Shown: in pieces, positions 35,100 to 44,479 of the stretch
How the letters are laid out: every line of letters begins with the position of its first letter
How positions within the stretch are numbered: the first letter of the stretch is position 1
Assembly (NCBI GenBank): GCA_001660395.1
Contig: LXWE01000011.1
Location: 1-64,000, forward strand
DNA length: 64,000 nucleotides
Direction of reading: 5' to 3'
DNA from: Alteromonadaceae bacterium XY-R5
GTDB taxonomy: Bacteria > Pseudomonadota > Gammaproteobacteria > Enterobacterales > Alteromonadaceae
Notes under the pieces: generated by a model
Seen by the model: only the letters and a program-made list of their open reading frames with translations
Told to the model about the DNA's origin: nothing
Databases searched by the model: none
Translations under genes and position numbers: made by a program

Positions 35100-35966
35100 T
35101 TATTTTTGGTGGAGTTTTTGGGCGTTAACAGTTTCGTATATAGCGGCTGAAATTACCAGTATACCGCCTATCAGAGTTTGCCAATTGGGCTGTTCATTCA
35201 AAATTAGAACCGCAAATATTACCCCATAAAGAGGTTGAATACAGGCAACCAGAGAGAAGGTTTTCGCACGCAAATGGCGAAAGCTGGCGGCAATCATGGC
35301 ATGGGGTAGCGCGGTAAACATGGACCCCAAAACTGCAATATAGAGAAGGGTTGTGTTATCAGCATTACGTATGTCATCGCTGATAAAAAACACCAGTAGA
35401 AAACTGATCACCAGGGTTTGATAGGTCATCGCCTGCGCGCCGGTATACTGCGAGAAATACTTGCGATGGAACAGATTGCGCAAGGCATATAACACGGCTG
35501 ATAACATCCCGGTGGCAATTCCCAGAGTAACCTCGTTGTCAAAGGAGAGATCCGGCAGTATAAAGCCCACTCCGATTAACACCACTATGGTGCTAACCAT
35601 GTCCTGCCAGACAATGCGGGTTTTCTCGAACAAAGGCTCCAGGAGAACGGTAATCACCGGAAAGGTAAACAGTGCAATCATGCCTACTGATACAGTGGAG
35701 AACTGCATAGCGGCAAAGTAGGTGACCCAGTGAGATGCCATCAATACACCCAAGGCGATGGCTATGAGATAGTCTTTGCCACGTTTAAGTGCTAAGCCTT
35801 CTCCTGCCAGTTTAACCATAAACATCAGGGTGATACAGGCAATAACAGAACGGCCAAACGTGATCTCTGTGGCCGAAAGAGGGATAAGTTTAGAGAACAA
35901 AGCGGTAGCGCCAAGCAGCACTACCGACAGGTGCAGCGAAACTAAGCTGCGTTTGACCGGGTCCAC
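35100..35966 (-). CDS. EamA/DMT-family transporter
   Basis: The 288-residue protein is an inner-membrane drug/metabolite transporter with about ten hydrophobic helices arranged as two repeated EamA halves (about 10-135 and 145-280). Substrates of this family range from amino acids to nucleotides and cannot be read from the sequence. It lies between psd (three bases) and the ugpQ-like gene (eight bases), so the three may be one transcript; a link with phospholipid turnover is possible but unproven. Confidence 0.85.
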   Translation of the reverse strand: MDPVKRSLVSLHLSVVLLGATALFSKLIPLSATEITFGRSVIACITLMFMVKLAGEGLALKRGKDYLIAIALGVLMASHWVTYFAAMQFSTVSVGMIALFTFPVITVLLEPLFEKTRIVWQDMVSTIVVLIGVGFILPDLSFDNEVTLGIATGMLSAVLYALRNLFHRKYFSQYTGAQAMTYQTLVISFLLVFFISDDIRNADNTTLLYIAVLGSMFTALPHAMIAASFRHLRAKTFSLVACIQPLYGVIFAVLILNEQPNWQTLIGGILVISAAIYETVNAQKLHQK

Positions 35967-35969
35967 GGC

Positions 35970-36830
35970 TTAGTCTTTTAACTGGCCGAAGACATTACCT
36001 AGTCGGGTGACTTCTCCTGGGCCGACGTCTGCAAATTCGACCATATCTGGCTCAAAACAGGCAACAATGGTAGAGCCAAGTTTAAACAGGCCCATTTCCT
36101 CGCCCTTTTTCAGGTGTACAGCATTCAAGCCAGTTGCTGGATATGTCCAGGTTTGGACTTTTTTGCCTGCTGGTGGTGTCACTGTGCCAGCCCATATTGT
36201 TTCGATGCTGGCAACAATGGTTGCACCAACCAGTACCATTGCCAGTTTTCCTTTCGGAGTATCAAATAAACACACCACACGCTCGTTGCGGGCAAACAAG
36301 CCAGGGACGTTCGCGGTAGTGAGCGGATTAACTGAAAACAGTTCTCCTGGCACATAGGTCATGTGGGTCAGGGTGCCATCGATAGGCATGTGAATACGGT
36401 GATAATCTTTAGGTGATAAATAAATGGTCGAGAATTTACCATTCTGAAACGGTGCAGCATGCTCGCTATTGCCGCCTAATAGGGTCGTCAGGCTGTAATC
36501 ATGGCCTTTTGCCTGAAAAATCGTATCCGCTTCAATCTTGCCTAACTGACTAATCGTGCCATCTACTGGGTAGATGAGTTTCTGTGGGTCGTCGCACAGT
36601 GGACGGGCCCCCGCTTTTAGCTCGCGAGTGAAGAATTCATTAAAGGTGGCATAAGCGGTAGGACTCTCATGCTTTGCTTCAGACATATCTACTTGATATT
36701 GCTTGATAAAAAGACGAATAAAGGCCTGAGTTACAACGCCCAGACGCGCGGCTGCCAGTTTACCAACTAAACGAGATAAGGCGTGTTTCGGCAACACGTA
36801 TTGCAGCTTTACTTTTAAGGTATCAAGCAC
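35970..36830 (-). CDS. psd: Phosphatidylserine decarboxylase proenzyme
   Basis: This inner-membrane enzyme makes phosphatidylethanolamine from phosphatidylserine. The 286-residue proenzyme carries the self-cleavage motif LGST near residue 252, where the serine becomes the pyruvoyl cofactor, and the conserved segments [10 protein letters not shown] near 88 and [10 protein letters not shown] near 142. Length is normal for the proteobacterial type. It follows rsgA on the minus strand after 80 bases; psd next to rsgA is a common gammaproteobacterial pair. Confidence 0.95.
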   Translation of the reverse strand: MLDTLKVKLQYVLPKHALSRLVGKLAAARLGVVTQAFIRLFIKQYQVDMSEAKHESPTAYATFNEFFTRELKAGARPLCDDPQKLIYPVDGTISQLGKIEADTIFQAKGHDYSLTTLLGGNSEHAAPFQNGKFSTIYLSPKDYHRIHMPIDGTLTHMTYVPGELFSVNPLTTANVPGLFARNERVVCLFDTPKGKLAMVLVGATIVASIETIWAGTVTPPAGKKVQTWTYPATGLNAVHLKKGEEMGLFKLGSTIVACFEPDMVEFADVGPGEVTRLGNVFGQLKD

Positions 36831-36910
36831 TTAAGAATACTCCACTAATAGTCCGCGGCGGATTGTACAATAAACTCACCGCATGTGTCAGAGTTTGTCA
36901 GTCTAATGCC

Positions 36911-37936
36911 TTACCCTTTGCTATAAGTGGGGCGCTGTTCTTCCATACCATCCAGAATTTTATGGTAGCTATGATAGCGTTCTTCGCTAATTTTCCCTTG
37001 GTCTACTGCATCACGCAGCAAACAGCCTGGGTCGTCTTTGTGTTTACAGTCTCGGAATTTACAGCCACCAAGATAATCGCGAAATTCGATGAATCCCCAC
37101 GTGAGCTTTTCGGGCGGCAAATGCCACAATGCAAATTCACGTACCCCTGGAGAATCAATTAAATCACCGCCGCTAGGGAAGTGCATCAGTTTTGCGGCCG
37201 TAGTCGTGTGCTGGCCCAAGCCCGACGTACTGGAGATTTCATTCGTCGCTTCTTCTGCATCTGGCAGCAGTTGGTTCACTAAGCTGGATTTTCCTACGCC
37301 CGATTGCCCAACGAATACACTGGTTTTGTCTTTAAGAAGGTCTGTAAGGGTTTCCAGGCCTTCGCCAGTCTTACAACTGGTCATGAGTACCTGATAGCCT
37401 ATGTCTTTATATACTTGCAATACAACTTCGGTTTGCTGACGTTCGTCCGGACTGAGCAGCTCGACCTTGTTCAATAAGATCAGAGGCTTAATAGACACAT
37501 CTTCAGATGCGACCAAATAGCGGTCGATAATATTGGTCGATAGCGCAGGCAAAACCGCGCTGACGATCACAATTAAATCAATATTGGCAGCAACCGGCTT
37601 AATTCCATCGTAATAATCGGGGCGGGTTAGAACTGAATGGCGGTCTAACACCGCTTCGATGATACCACTTATGCCTTGGGTGGTTTCCAGCCCCGGGCGA
37701 AACAACACGTTGTCACCGCATACCACCGAATCGACAGTGCGACGAATGTGGCATTTATGCAAATTGCCTAGTGCGTCTTCTACATCCGCATGCTTCCCAA
37801 AACGGCCGATAACTTTTGCAGTTTGCTGCTCACCCAGATTTTCGGTATCGGGTGCTGTTTCCTGCTTTAATCTTTTAGTACGGTTAGTCGAGACTTGGCG
37901 TTTCTGTTTATGGGTAAGTTTTGGACGTTTGGCCAC
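36911..37936 (-). CDS. rsgA: Small ribosomal subunit biogenesis GTPase RsgA
   Basis: RsgA is a circularly permuted GTPase that helps the 30S subunit mature. The 341-residue protein has an N-terminal OB-fold (about 35-110), the G4 motif LLNKVELL before G1 ([12 protein letters not shown], near 213) and G3 (DSPG, near 263), and a zinc finger [14 protein letters not shown] near 293. The N-terminus is basic ([14 protein letters not shown]), as expected for rRNA contact. It is divergent from orn, the same layout as in E. coli. Confidence 0.95.
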   Translation of the reverse strand: MAKRPKLTHKQKRQVSTNRTKRLKQETAPDTENLGEQQTAKVIGRFGKHADVEDALGNLHKCHIRRTVDSVVCGDNVLFRPGLETTQGISGIIEAVLDRHSVLTRPDYYDGIKPVAANIDLIVIVSAVLPALSTNIIDRYLVASEDVSIKPLILLNKVELLSPDERQQTEVVLQVYKDIGYQVLMTSCKTGEGLETLTDLLKDKTSVFVGQSGVGKSSLVNQLLPDAEEATNEISSTSGLGQHTTTAAKLMHFPSGGDLIDSPGVREFALWHLPPEKLTWGFIEFRDYLGGCKFRDCKHKDDPGCLLRDAVDQGKISEERYHSYHKILDGMEEQRPTYSKG

Positions 37937-38057
37937 GTTTAATCTTTGCTTTGCTTGGTGCTAATACTCTTTACATGTTAACGTCAGCGGCACAGGAATG
38001 ACACCTTTAGTGCGCGACTGCTTACGAGATTTTTAGATTTTCAGAGGTAAACCCCCC

Positions 38058-38603
38058 ATGACATTGAGTAAAGACAATCTAGTCTGGATTGATATGGAAA
38101 TGACAGGCCTGGATCCTGACACAGATAAGGTGCTGGAAATTGCGACTCTGGTAACTGATGGAAATCTGAATTTAATTGCAGAAGGGCCTGTGTTGGCCAT
38201 AAAGCAGTCAGATGAAATTCTCGATGGTATGGACCCATGGTGTGTTAAAACCCATGGTGAATCGGGTTTAACGGCCCGCTGCCGCGCTAGCCACATTTCT
38301 GAAGAACAAGCTGCTGCACAAACCATTGCTTTTTTACGCCAATATGTCGATCCAGGTGTATCACCATTATGCGGTAATACGATTGGTCAGGATCGTCGTT
38401 TTATGTTCCGACATATGCCGGAGTTAGAAGCCTATTTTCACTATCGAAGCATTGATGTGAGCACGATTAAAGAACTTGTGCGTCGTTGGAAGCCAGATTT
38501 ATTGCAAGGTTTTCAGAAAAAGGGAACTCATCAGGCGTTAGATGACATTCGTGAGTCTATTGCTGAACTGGCGTATTATCGCCAGCATGTGTTCTCTATT
38601 TAA
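38058..38603 (+). CDS. orn: Oligoribonuclease
   Basis: This 3'-5' exonuclease of the DEDDh group degrades di- to pentaribonucleotides and, in many bacteria, the linear product of cyclic di-GMP breakdown. The 181-residue protein has the first acidic pair in [12 protein letters not shown] (residues 8-19), the middle Asp in [11 protein letters not shown] near 113 and the terminal [11 protein letters not shown] near 158. It is followed by a 142-base gap and the tRNA-Gly pair, a layout also known in relatives. Confidence 0.96.
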   Translation: MTLSKDNLVWIDMEMTGLDPDTDKVLEIATLVTDGNLNLIAEGPVLAIKQSDEILDGMDPWCVKTHGESGLTARCRASHISEEQAAAQTIAFLRQYVDPGVSPLCGNTIGQDRRFMFRHMPELEAYFHYRSIDVSTIKELVRRWKPDLLQGFQKKGTHQALDDIRESIAELAYYRQHVFSI

Positions 38604-38684
38604 TCAGCATTACATTGAAAATGGGTTTTTTGTTGGTAAATTAGGCAAATGAACAGAAAACCCGATTTTTTTGACATTTAATGC

Positions 38685-38712
38685 TTGCAAGCCTCGGTGG
38701 TTTTTGTAAAAT
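38685..38712 (+). promoter_or_regulatory. Stable-RNA-type promoter for the tRNA-Gly pair
   Basis: A -35 hexamer TTGCAA (38685-38690) and a -10 TAAAAT (38707-38712), preceded by TG, are separated by 16 bases. The GCGCCCCG that follows is a GC-rich discriminator typical of growth-rate-controlled tRNA promoters. The first tRNA begins 34 bases later. Confidence 0.65.
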
Positions 38713-38745
38713 GCGCCCCGCTTCAGTCATGAAGCACAAGATTTT

Positions 38746-38821
<76 letters not shown>

Positions 38822-38842
38822 AATCTTCTTTATACCTCCTAT

Positions 38843-38918
<76 letters not shown>

Positions 38919-39463
38919 ATTTCTCTTACAATATCCAGTAAACTATCGTTTTTCTTTAGCTGATTGAGTTCAGATTTTTGCGTTTCCACGTTTCCACGTT
39001 TCCACGTTTCCACGTTTCCACGTTTCCACGTTTCCACGTTTTTCATCTATTTGTCGAATCACAATGCATTTCTCAATTTAAATTAAATGGGTAAATAAAA
39101 ATTTTACCTAAATAATTCTGCCGTCAATAAATTTGCATATTCATTCTGGTGTTTTTTGCACAAATTAGGCGCATGTTGCTAAGTAATTTTTAATTTAAAA
39201 TTTAAGTTTATGATTTTATTGATTATTTATTTTTAGTTTCATGTTTAAAATAGTGCAAAATACGCGCCTTCCAAATTCTTTGGTTTTATTTTCATTTATA
39301 TTGAATTTTTATTCGTAAATAATTTTATTTGGGTAATATTTTTTATCTAATTTGAGAATCTGACGGGCACAGTTATTGCTGATTTGTGGCAGAAAAACAC
39401 CAAGTCACCTAAAAATAATGAAACCGTTTGAGGTCTCAGTTAACTAAAGAGCGATACAGCAGT
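38919..39463. other. AT-rich intergenic region without genes
   Basis: This 545-base gap holds the octanucleotide tandem repeat listed separately and then about 420 bases of very AT-rich sequence leading to the TonB-receptor gene. Two TGCA-A-rich stretches followed by GCGC, near 39159 and 39254, resemble promoter -10/discriminator regions, but no convincing -35 partner was found. I see no gene or clear operator. Confidence 0.5.
38981..39041. repeat. Tandem repeat of the octamer CGTTTCCA, seven copies plus a partial
   Basis: Seven exact head-to-tail copies of CGTTTCCA run from 38981 to 39036, followed by CGTTT. There is no spacer, so this is a microsatellite and not a CRISPR array. It lies 62 bases after the second tRNA-Gly and about 420 bases before the TonB-receptor start. 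Copy number is likely to vary among strains. Confidence 0.95.
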
Positions 39464-41989
39464 ATGAAAAAGACGAGATTGTTTAGTTATTCCGTTCTGG
39501 CCAGTGCAATAGCCACCAGTTTTATTCCTCTTTCTGCAGCCCATGCTCAGGAATCTGCGGATAAGCAAATTGAAACTATCCAGATTACCGCGACGCGCCG
39601 TTCAGGTTCAATCCAGGAAACACCTCTAAACATCTCGGCGATGACTTCTGATGTCATGGACCAGCAAGGCATTAGCGATCTTGATGATATGGCTCGCTGG
39701 GTGCCAGGTTTGACGATTACCGACCAGGGTGGACGCGAAGGTTCGCCAATAATCGTGCGTGGTCTGAATACAAACTCTTCTGGCCCTGACAATGATGCGG
39801 GTACTGTTGCGACTTACTTTGGTGAAATTCCATTATTTGTGAATGTGCGTCTGGCGGATGTTCAGCGTGTAGAAGTTCTGATTGGTCCGCAGGGGACGCT
39901 GTATGGTGCCGGCACGTTAGGTGGTGCGATTCGCTATATTCCTAGAGAAGTGGATTTGGACCTGACCACTGCTGAAGTGTCTGTAGATGCATTCAAAATG
40001 AACGAGAGTGACTCTGTTGGTAGTGAGAGCAGTTTTGTCATTAATGCGCCGTTAATTGCCGGCCAGTTAGGTATTCGAGCGTCTTTGAATTACTACAATG
40101 ACCCGGGCTACATTGATTACAACTATTTGGTCAAAGAGCCGGGCGTATCAGTGGCGGATCCTGACTGGAGCGATGCAGATGATGTGGCTGCCAATATTAA
40201 GACGAAGAAAGATGCTAATGGTGAAGATACCCTGACGGGACGTATCGCCCTGCGCTGGACACCAACGGACTGGCTGGATGGAACGCTAACGTATTTCTAC
40301 CAGAAGCAGAAGGTAGAAGGGCGCTCTATTACCCATTACAACGCTTTGAGCAGTGAGAACCCGCTGTCTGAGATCATTGGTAAATATGAGTCGGCGTATC
40401 GTTATGCAGAGCCTAATGATAAAGAAGACTCTTTACTTAGCCTTGAGCTGAAAGCGGATCTGGGGTTTGCTGAATTGGTTTCTGCAACGGGATTTGCCCA
40501 GTCTGACGAAGAAGGCCAGCGAGACCAGACGGATTTATTGATTCGCTTGGATTACAGCTATGAAGAATTCCCAGCGTTTTCTGCTTATACAAAAGAAGTA
40601 TCTTCTGAAGATAACTTTACTCAAGAGATACGTTTAGTTTCAAAAGGCGAATCTGATCTTTCCTGGATTGTCGGTGCTTATTACAACAAACAAAAGAGCG
40701 ACGGCAGCAGCAAAGAGTTCACACCAGAATTTGATGTATATGCTGTAGAAGTTTGGGAAACCGGTGGTAATTATCGCCCGGATGAACTGGAGTATTATTC
40801 AGTTGATAAAAGTACGGTAAAAGAAATGGCTCTGTTTGGTGAGCTTTCATATCAGGTTACCGATAAATTGAGTGTTACGGCAGGTTTGCGTGCGTATAAG
40901 TACGAGGTTAAAGCAGAATCTGCGGTTGATACGCCATTGTATTACACGTCTATCGGCTATGAAGATGATTTTGGCGTTATGATTTATCGGGAAGATGCCG
41001 ATGCTATTGAATTAGATTTTGAAGATGCGTCAGCCGACGATAGCGGAAACCTGTTTAAATTGAATGCCAGCTATCAGTTCACAGACAGCGTCATGGCTTA
41101 CGCAACTGTGAGTGAAGGTTTCCGTATTGGCGGGGCGAACGGTGTCGCAGCCTGTCCGTCTGATACTTCGAGCCTGGCTGGCCAGACTGTGTGTGCGCTG
41201 CCAGAAGAGCAGTTATTTGACGCAGATAAAACGACTAACTACGAGTTAGGCTTCAAGAGCACCTGGTTGCGTAACAAACTGCATTTCAACGCAGCCTTAT
41301 TCAATGTCGATTGGGATGATGCGCAGGTTCAGGGTGCCACGACCTTCGGACAGCAGCCTATTACGATTAATGCTGGCGGTGCAAATTCAAAAGGGGTTGA
41401 GATTTCAACTCGCGCTATCCTGAGTGATGAGCTGACCATGTATGCCACTTATGCCTACACCAAAGCCGAATTAACCTCAGATGCGCCTTACATGCTAGGC
41501 ATCTTAACTGAAGACGATATCGAAGCTCTGGGCCTGACTGCTGCTCGTGCTGCAGAAATTCAAGCCAGCTACGATGGTGCCGATGGCGACCGTCTGCCAG
41601 GTTCGCCTGAGCATCAGTTCTCATTCGGTCTGACTTATTCTACTGAAGTGTTTAATGATCACTTGTTGGATATTAACTATGGCATCACCAGCCAAAGTGA
41701 TATGTATTCTACCGTCGGTCTGAAAGGCAATGGTGAGGTGATTCCTGGTTATTCACTGAGCAATATTAGTGCGCGCATTTCAGGTGATGCCTGGTCTGCC
41801 AGTTTGTATGTAGACAATCTGTTTGATAAATACGCTTATACCTCGGTGCGTCGTGATAAAGGCGATATAGGTGAGGCGACATTCAGCGAGATGAACTCAA
41901 ATGCGAGCGAAATGTTACGCAACTATGGCCACTATTTGCTGAAGCCCAGAACAGTGGGTGTGAAGTTCAAATATTTGTTTGAGATCTAA
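39464..41989 (+). CDS. TonB-dependent outer-membrane receptor
   Basis: The 841-residue protein has a signal peptide (cleavage likely after AAHA), a TonB-box-like IETIQITATR, a plug domain (about 50-165, with IVRGLNTNSSGPDND and the RVEVLIGPQGTLYG motif) and a large beta-barrel ending in an aromatic/hydrophobic strand FKYLFEI. It belongs to the group with uncertain ligands seen often in Alteromonadales and sphingomonads; siderophore, carbohydrate or other substrates are possible. The frame is open upstream to 39428, but the signal peptide sets the start. A strong terminator follows. Confidence 0.88.
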   Translation: MKKTRLFSYSVLASAIATSFIPLSAAHAQESADKQIETIQITATRRSGSIQETPLNISAMTSDVMDQQGISDLDDMARWVPGLTITDQGGREGSPIIVRGLNTNSSGPDNDAGTVATYFGEIPLFVNVRLADVQRVEVLIGPQGTLYGAGTLGGAIRYIPREVDLDLTTAEVSVDAFKMNESDSVGSESSFVINAPLIAGQLGIRASLNYYNDPGYIDYNYLVKEPGVSVADPDWSDADDVAANIKTKKDANGEDTLTGRIALRWTPTDWLDGTLTYFYQKQKVEGRSITHYNALSSENPLSEIIGKYESAYRYAEPNDKEDSLLSLELKADLGFAELVSATGFAQSDEEGQRDQTDLLIRLDYSYEEFPAFSAYTKEVSSEDNFTQEIRLVSKGESDLSWIVGAYYNKQKSDGSSKEFTPEFDVYAVEVWETGGNYRPDELEYYSVDKSTVKEMALFGELSYQVTDKLSVTAGLRAYKYEVKAESAVDTPLYYTSIGYEDDFGVMIYREDADAIELDFEDASADDSGNLFKLNASYQFTDSVMAYATVSEGFRIGGANGVAACPSDTSSLAGQTVCALPEEQLFDADKTTNYELGFKSTWLRNKLHFNAALFNVDWDDAQVQGATTFGQQPITINAGGANSKGVEISTRAILSDELTMYATYAYTKAELTSDAPYMLGILTEDDIEALGLTAARAAEIQASYDGADGDRLPGSPEHQFSFGLTYSTEVFNDHLLDINYGITSQSDMYSTVGLKGNGEVIPGYSLSNISARISGDAWSASLYVDNLFDKYAYTSVRRDKGDIGEATFSEMNSNASEMLRNYGHYLLKPRTVGVKFKYLFEI

Positions 41990-42008
41990 TCTCGGCTTAA
42001 CATCTAGA

Positions 42009-42030
42009 GGGCACTGCGGTGCCCTTTTTT
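42009..42030 (+). terminator. Intrinsic terminator after the TonB-dependent receptor
   Basis: The arms GGGCAC and GTGCCC surround a TGCG loop and are followed by six T. It lies 20 bases after the receptor stop and 35 bases before the sulfotransferase gene, so the two genes may be only partly co-transcribed. Confidence 0.88.
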
Positions 42031-42064
42031 ATCGCTCTAAACCTGTAAGTAAGAAGTCAGTTTT

Positions 42065-43618
42065 ATGATACCAGCCGCGCCCGACTTTCAGCCTGTTATT
42101 GATGCTATCAACCGACGAGACTTTGCGACAGCGCATCGTCTTTGTGTCGCTATGCTAAAGGCGTTGGGAGAGCATCCTTGGCTGTATTTCTATCTGGGCA
42201 TAATTAACACTGAGGTGGGCCAGATAAATAAGGCAACCCAGCTATTTAGTAAAGCGCTGGAGCTGGAGCAAGACCCCGAGTTTATTGTTTATCTGATTAA
42301 ATGCCATGCATTAAAAGGCGATATGCAACAGGCCCTTAGGTTATCTAAACGGGTGCCTGTTACGTCGCTTTCATCCCCCCTGGCCCTGGATACTATGGGC
42401 GTGGCGATGAGTCGGGTAGGGTTACATCAGCAAGCCTTGCCGTACTTTGATCAGGCTCTTAGGATGGAAACATCCAACCCCAATTATTATTACAATCATG
42501 GCGTGTCATGTAAGTTTGCCGGCGACTTTGAAAAAGCTCGCGACAGTTTTGAACGCGCAATCGCATTGAAACCTGATTTCTCGCAGGCACACTTTGCGTT
42601 AGCTGACCTTGGTGGGATTACTCCAGGAAATAATCACATAGCTCGTTTAGAAGCCTTGTTATCTGAAGCAAATCAGGTTGACGCCAAGTTACACCTTGCT
42701 CATGCACTTGCTAAAGAATATGAAGCCCTTAAAAATTATCAGCAAGCATTTGAAGTGCTGGAGCAGGCAAAATCGGCTAAACGGACTACCCTGGGCAACC
42801 AAAACCAATTTAAGGATATTTTTGCCTGGTTGAAATCCTCCGGGCAGATCACCGAGTTGAATCAGGGAAATACCTCCTCTCGTCCCATTTTTGTGATGGG
42901 TATGCCCCGTTCAGGTACGACGCTGGTGGAGCGAATATTGACCAGTCATTCATTGGTGGCCTCAGGTGGAGAATTACAGGATTTTGGCGTGGCAGTAAAA
43001 GAACTCACCCAAACCCCTTCGAATATGGTGCTTGATGTAGAGACGATGAAATCTGCTGAGTCGCTCAATTTTACCGAATTGGGCCAGCGATATTTGGCTC
43101 GTACGGAGTATCTCACCCAGGGAATGGACTATCTAGTTGATAAGTTACCGTTTAATTTCTTCTATGTTGGACTCATCCGCCGGGCGTTGCCAAACGCCAA
43201 AATTGTCTGTCTGATGCGCAACGGCATGGATACTTGCATCGGTAATTATCGCCAGCTTTTTTCGATTAACAGCCCCTATTACGCTTATGCTTATTCACTT
43301 ACCGAAATCGGTGAGTTTTACCTTGAGTTTAAAGCCCTGGCTGAATATTGGCATCAGCAGTTCCCGGATGCTGTATACCTGCAGAATTATGAGGATTTGG
43401 TCAGACAGCCCGAGCAGCAGATAAAAACGCTACTCCAATTTTGCCAGCTGCCCTGGGAAGATGCCTGCCTACATGTAGAAAAAAACCAGAAGCCAGTTTC
43501 TACTGCCAGTAAGGTACAAGTGCGAGAACCAATCAATGATCGATCGGTCGGCCGCTGGCGCAATTACGCCGGGAATACGCAGGCGTTGCAGGAATTATTA
43601 GGACAATCTGATCACTAA
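42065..43618 (+). CDS. TPR-repeat sulfotransferase family protein
   Basis: The 517-residue protein has an N-terminal half of tetratricopeptide repeats (about 5-260; for example the repeat around LALDTMGVAMSRVG and the one around ARDSFERAIALKPD) and a C-terminal sulfotransferase domain (about 275-505). The PAPS 5'-phosphosulfate loop is clear in FVMGMPRSGTTLVERIL near 280, and a 3'-phosphate segment lies near CLMRNGMDTCIGNY around 380. It follows the TonB receptor, a pairing I associate with Alteromonadales genomes. The acceptor is unknown; no signal peptide is present. Confidence 0.85.
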   Translation: MIPAAPDFQPVIDAINRRDFATAHRLCVAMLKALGEHPWLYFYLGIINTEVGQINKATQLFSKALELEQDPEFIVYLIKCHALKGDMQQALRLSKRVPVTSLSSPLALDTMGVAMSRVGLHQQALPYFDQALRMETSNPNYYYNHGVSCKFAGDFEKARDSFERAIALKPDFSQAHFALADLGGITPGNNHIARLEALLSEANQVDAKLHLAHALAKEYEALKNYQQAFEVLEQAKSAKRTTLGNQNQFKDIFAWLKSSGQITELNQGNTSSRPIFVMGMPRSGTTLVERILTSHSLVASGGELQDFGVAVKELTQTPSNMVLDVETMKSAESLNFTELGQRYLARTEYLTQGMDYLVDKLPFNFFYVGLIRRALPNAKIVCLMRNGMDTCIGNYRQLFSINSPYYAYAYSLTEIGEFYLEFKALAEYWHQQFPDAVYLQNYEDLVRQPEQQIKTLLQFCQLPWEDACLHVEKNQKPVSTASKVQVREPINDRSVGRWRNYAGNTQALQELLGQSDH

Positions 43619-43702
43619 TCTGGAAAACAGACAAGATTCTGATTGTGTCAAGGAGCGGCTGTTGGCACACTACCAACTGGTCAAACCAGAAGAAGAATAT
43701 TC

Positions 43703-44194
43703 ATGTCTAAAACCAATCCTCTGCGCAAGTTTGTCGATAAGGTTAATCAGTATCCAGACTGGCTAAGTCGCCGCTTAATGACGGCGATGTTTCGTTATAA
43801 GGTAAAACTTGCCGGCACCACGAAAATAGAAGTAATGGGTACAGATGGCCGTTCAGTCACTTACCGTCAGCGTAATTTACGCCGCGCTCAAAACCATATT
43901 GGCAGTGTGCATGCCGCTGCGATGGCGCTTCTTGCAGAATCTGCCACTGGGTTTGCCGTTGGGATCAACCTGCCTGGCGATAAATTACCTTTGATCAAAA
44001 GCATGAAACTGAATTATGTGAAGCGTGCAACGGGTGATATGACGGCTGTAGCGTCGCTAACAGACGAACAAATTCAACTGATGCAAACAGAGCCCAAAGG
44101 TGAAGTCACCGTACAGGTAAAAGTGACGGATGCTAATGGAATTGAGCCAGTTGAATGTGAAATGATCTGGGCATGGATCCCTAAGCAAAGATAA
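43703..44194 (+). CDS. DUF4442 (hotdog-fold, PaaI-like) protein
   Basis: The 163-residue protein resembles DUF4442 proteins, which adopt the hotdog fold of acyl-CoA thioesterases. The central segment RAQNHIGSVHAAAMALLAE near residue 60 matches the N-H-x-x-x-x-H-A-like motif of the fold. Activity on an acyl-CoA is possible but not shown. The start at 43703 has AGAAGAA upstream; an open frame extends to a TTG at 43643. It lies between the sulfotransferase gene and the maoP leader. Confidence 0.75.
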   Translation: MSKTNPLRKFVDKVNQYPDWLSRRLMTAMFRYKVKLAGTTKIEVMGTDGRSVTYRQRNLRRAQNHIGSVHAAAMALLAESATGFAVGINLPGDKLPLIKSMKLNYVKRATGDMTAVASLTDEQIQLMQTEPKGEVTVQVKVTDANGIEPVECEMIWAWIPKQR

Positions 44195-44229
44195 TCGGCA
44201 TATTTTGGTGCAGATTTTTAATTTGCTTA

Positions 44230-44257
44230 TTGTTTTTTGACATTTATTTACTAGAAT
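44230..44257 (+). promoter_or_regulatory. Putative promoter of maoP
   Basis: TTGTTT (44230-44235) and TAGAAT (44252-44257) are 16 bases apart and would start transcription near 44264 in a GC-rich stretch. A TTGACA at 44237 is too close to TAGAAT and too far from the later TATACT to form a normal promoter with either. Confidence 0.45.
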
Positions 44258-44276
44258 CCCCGCGACTTTTCTATAC

Positions 44277-44350
44277 TCCGTCTTTAAACCTGCCAGGATG
44301 CTTTGCGCCCTTTAGTGGTGCACCTTGGCGGGAAACCGAGCGAAGACGGA
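44277..44350 (+). ncRNA. Structured leader RNA element upstream of maoP
   Basis: An outer stem TCCGTCTT (44277-44284) with AAGACGGA (44343-44350), eight perfect pairs, encloses an inner stem 44289-44301 with 44320-44332 (13 positions, two G-U pairs and one mismatch) and an 18-base loop. A local CGG-GAAA-CCG tetraloop hairpin at 44330-44338 could compete with the inner stem. The fold is not followed by a T run, so it is not a terminator. It is placed between the promoter and a 28-codon ORF ahead of maoP. I do not recognise it as a known riboswitch class. Confidence 0.5.
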
Positions 44351-44355
44351 ACTAC

Positions 44356-44442
44356 ATGAATTTTCGGCATAAAAGTTTCATCAAATTTTTATTGACAGCC
44401 TTTGTATTTGATTCTATTAAAGCAAAGGCAGTGGCCGATTAA
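44356..44442 (+). CDS. Possible upstream ORF in the maoP leader (28 codons)
   Basis: An ATG six bases after the structured element opens a frame of 28 residues starting MNFRHKSFIKFLLTAF, with a basic then hydrophobic character, ending 37 bases before maoP. The only purine-rich sequence before the ATG (AAGACGGA) is the 3' strand of the closing stem of the leader fold. It may be a regulatory leader peptide; it could also be chance. Confidence 0.2.
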   Translation: MNFRHKSFIKFLLTAFVFDSIKAKAVAD

Positions 44443-44479
44443 ATCTTGTTTAAAATCTGTTTAACTGGGGATGCCCATC

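Noticed and set aside
38671-38712. TTGACA at 38671 as -35 of the tRNA promoter
   Set aside because: It is 30 bases from the TAAAAT -10; TTGCAA at 38685 has a 16-base spacer.
38981-39041. CRISPR array
   Set aside because: The eight-base units are directly adjacent with no spacers and no cas genes are present.
44237-44279. TTGACA with TATACT as the maoP promoter
   Set aside because: The spacing is about 29 bases, far from the 16-18 bases needed; TTGTTT with TAGAAT fits better.
44230-44442. A 70-codon frame across the maoP leader
   Set aside because: It starts before the likely transcription start and runs through both strands of the RNA fold. Only its last 28 codons, from the ATG at 44356, are kept as a possible upstream ORF.
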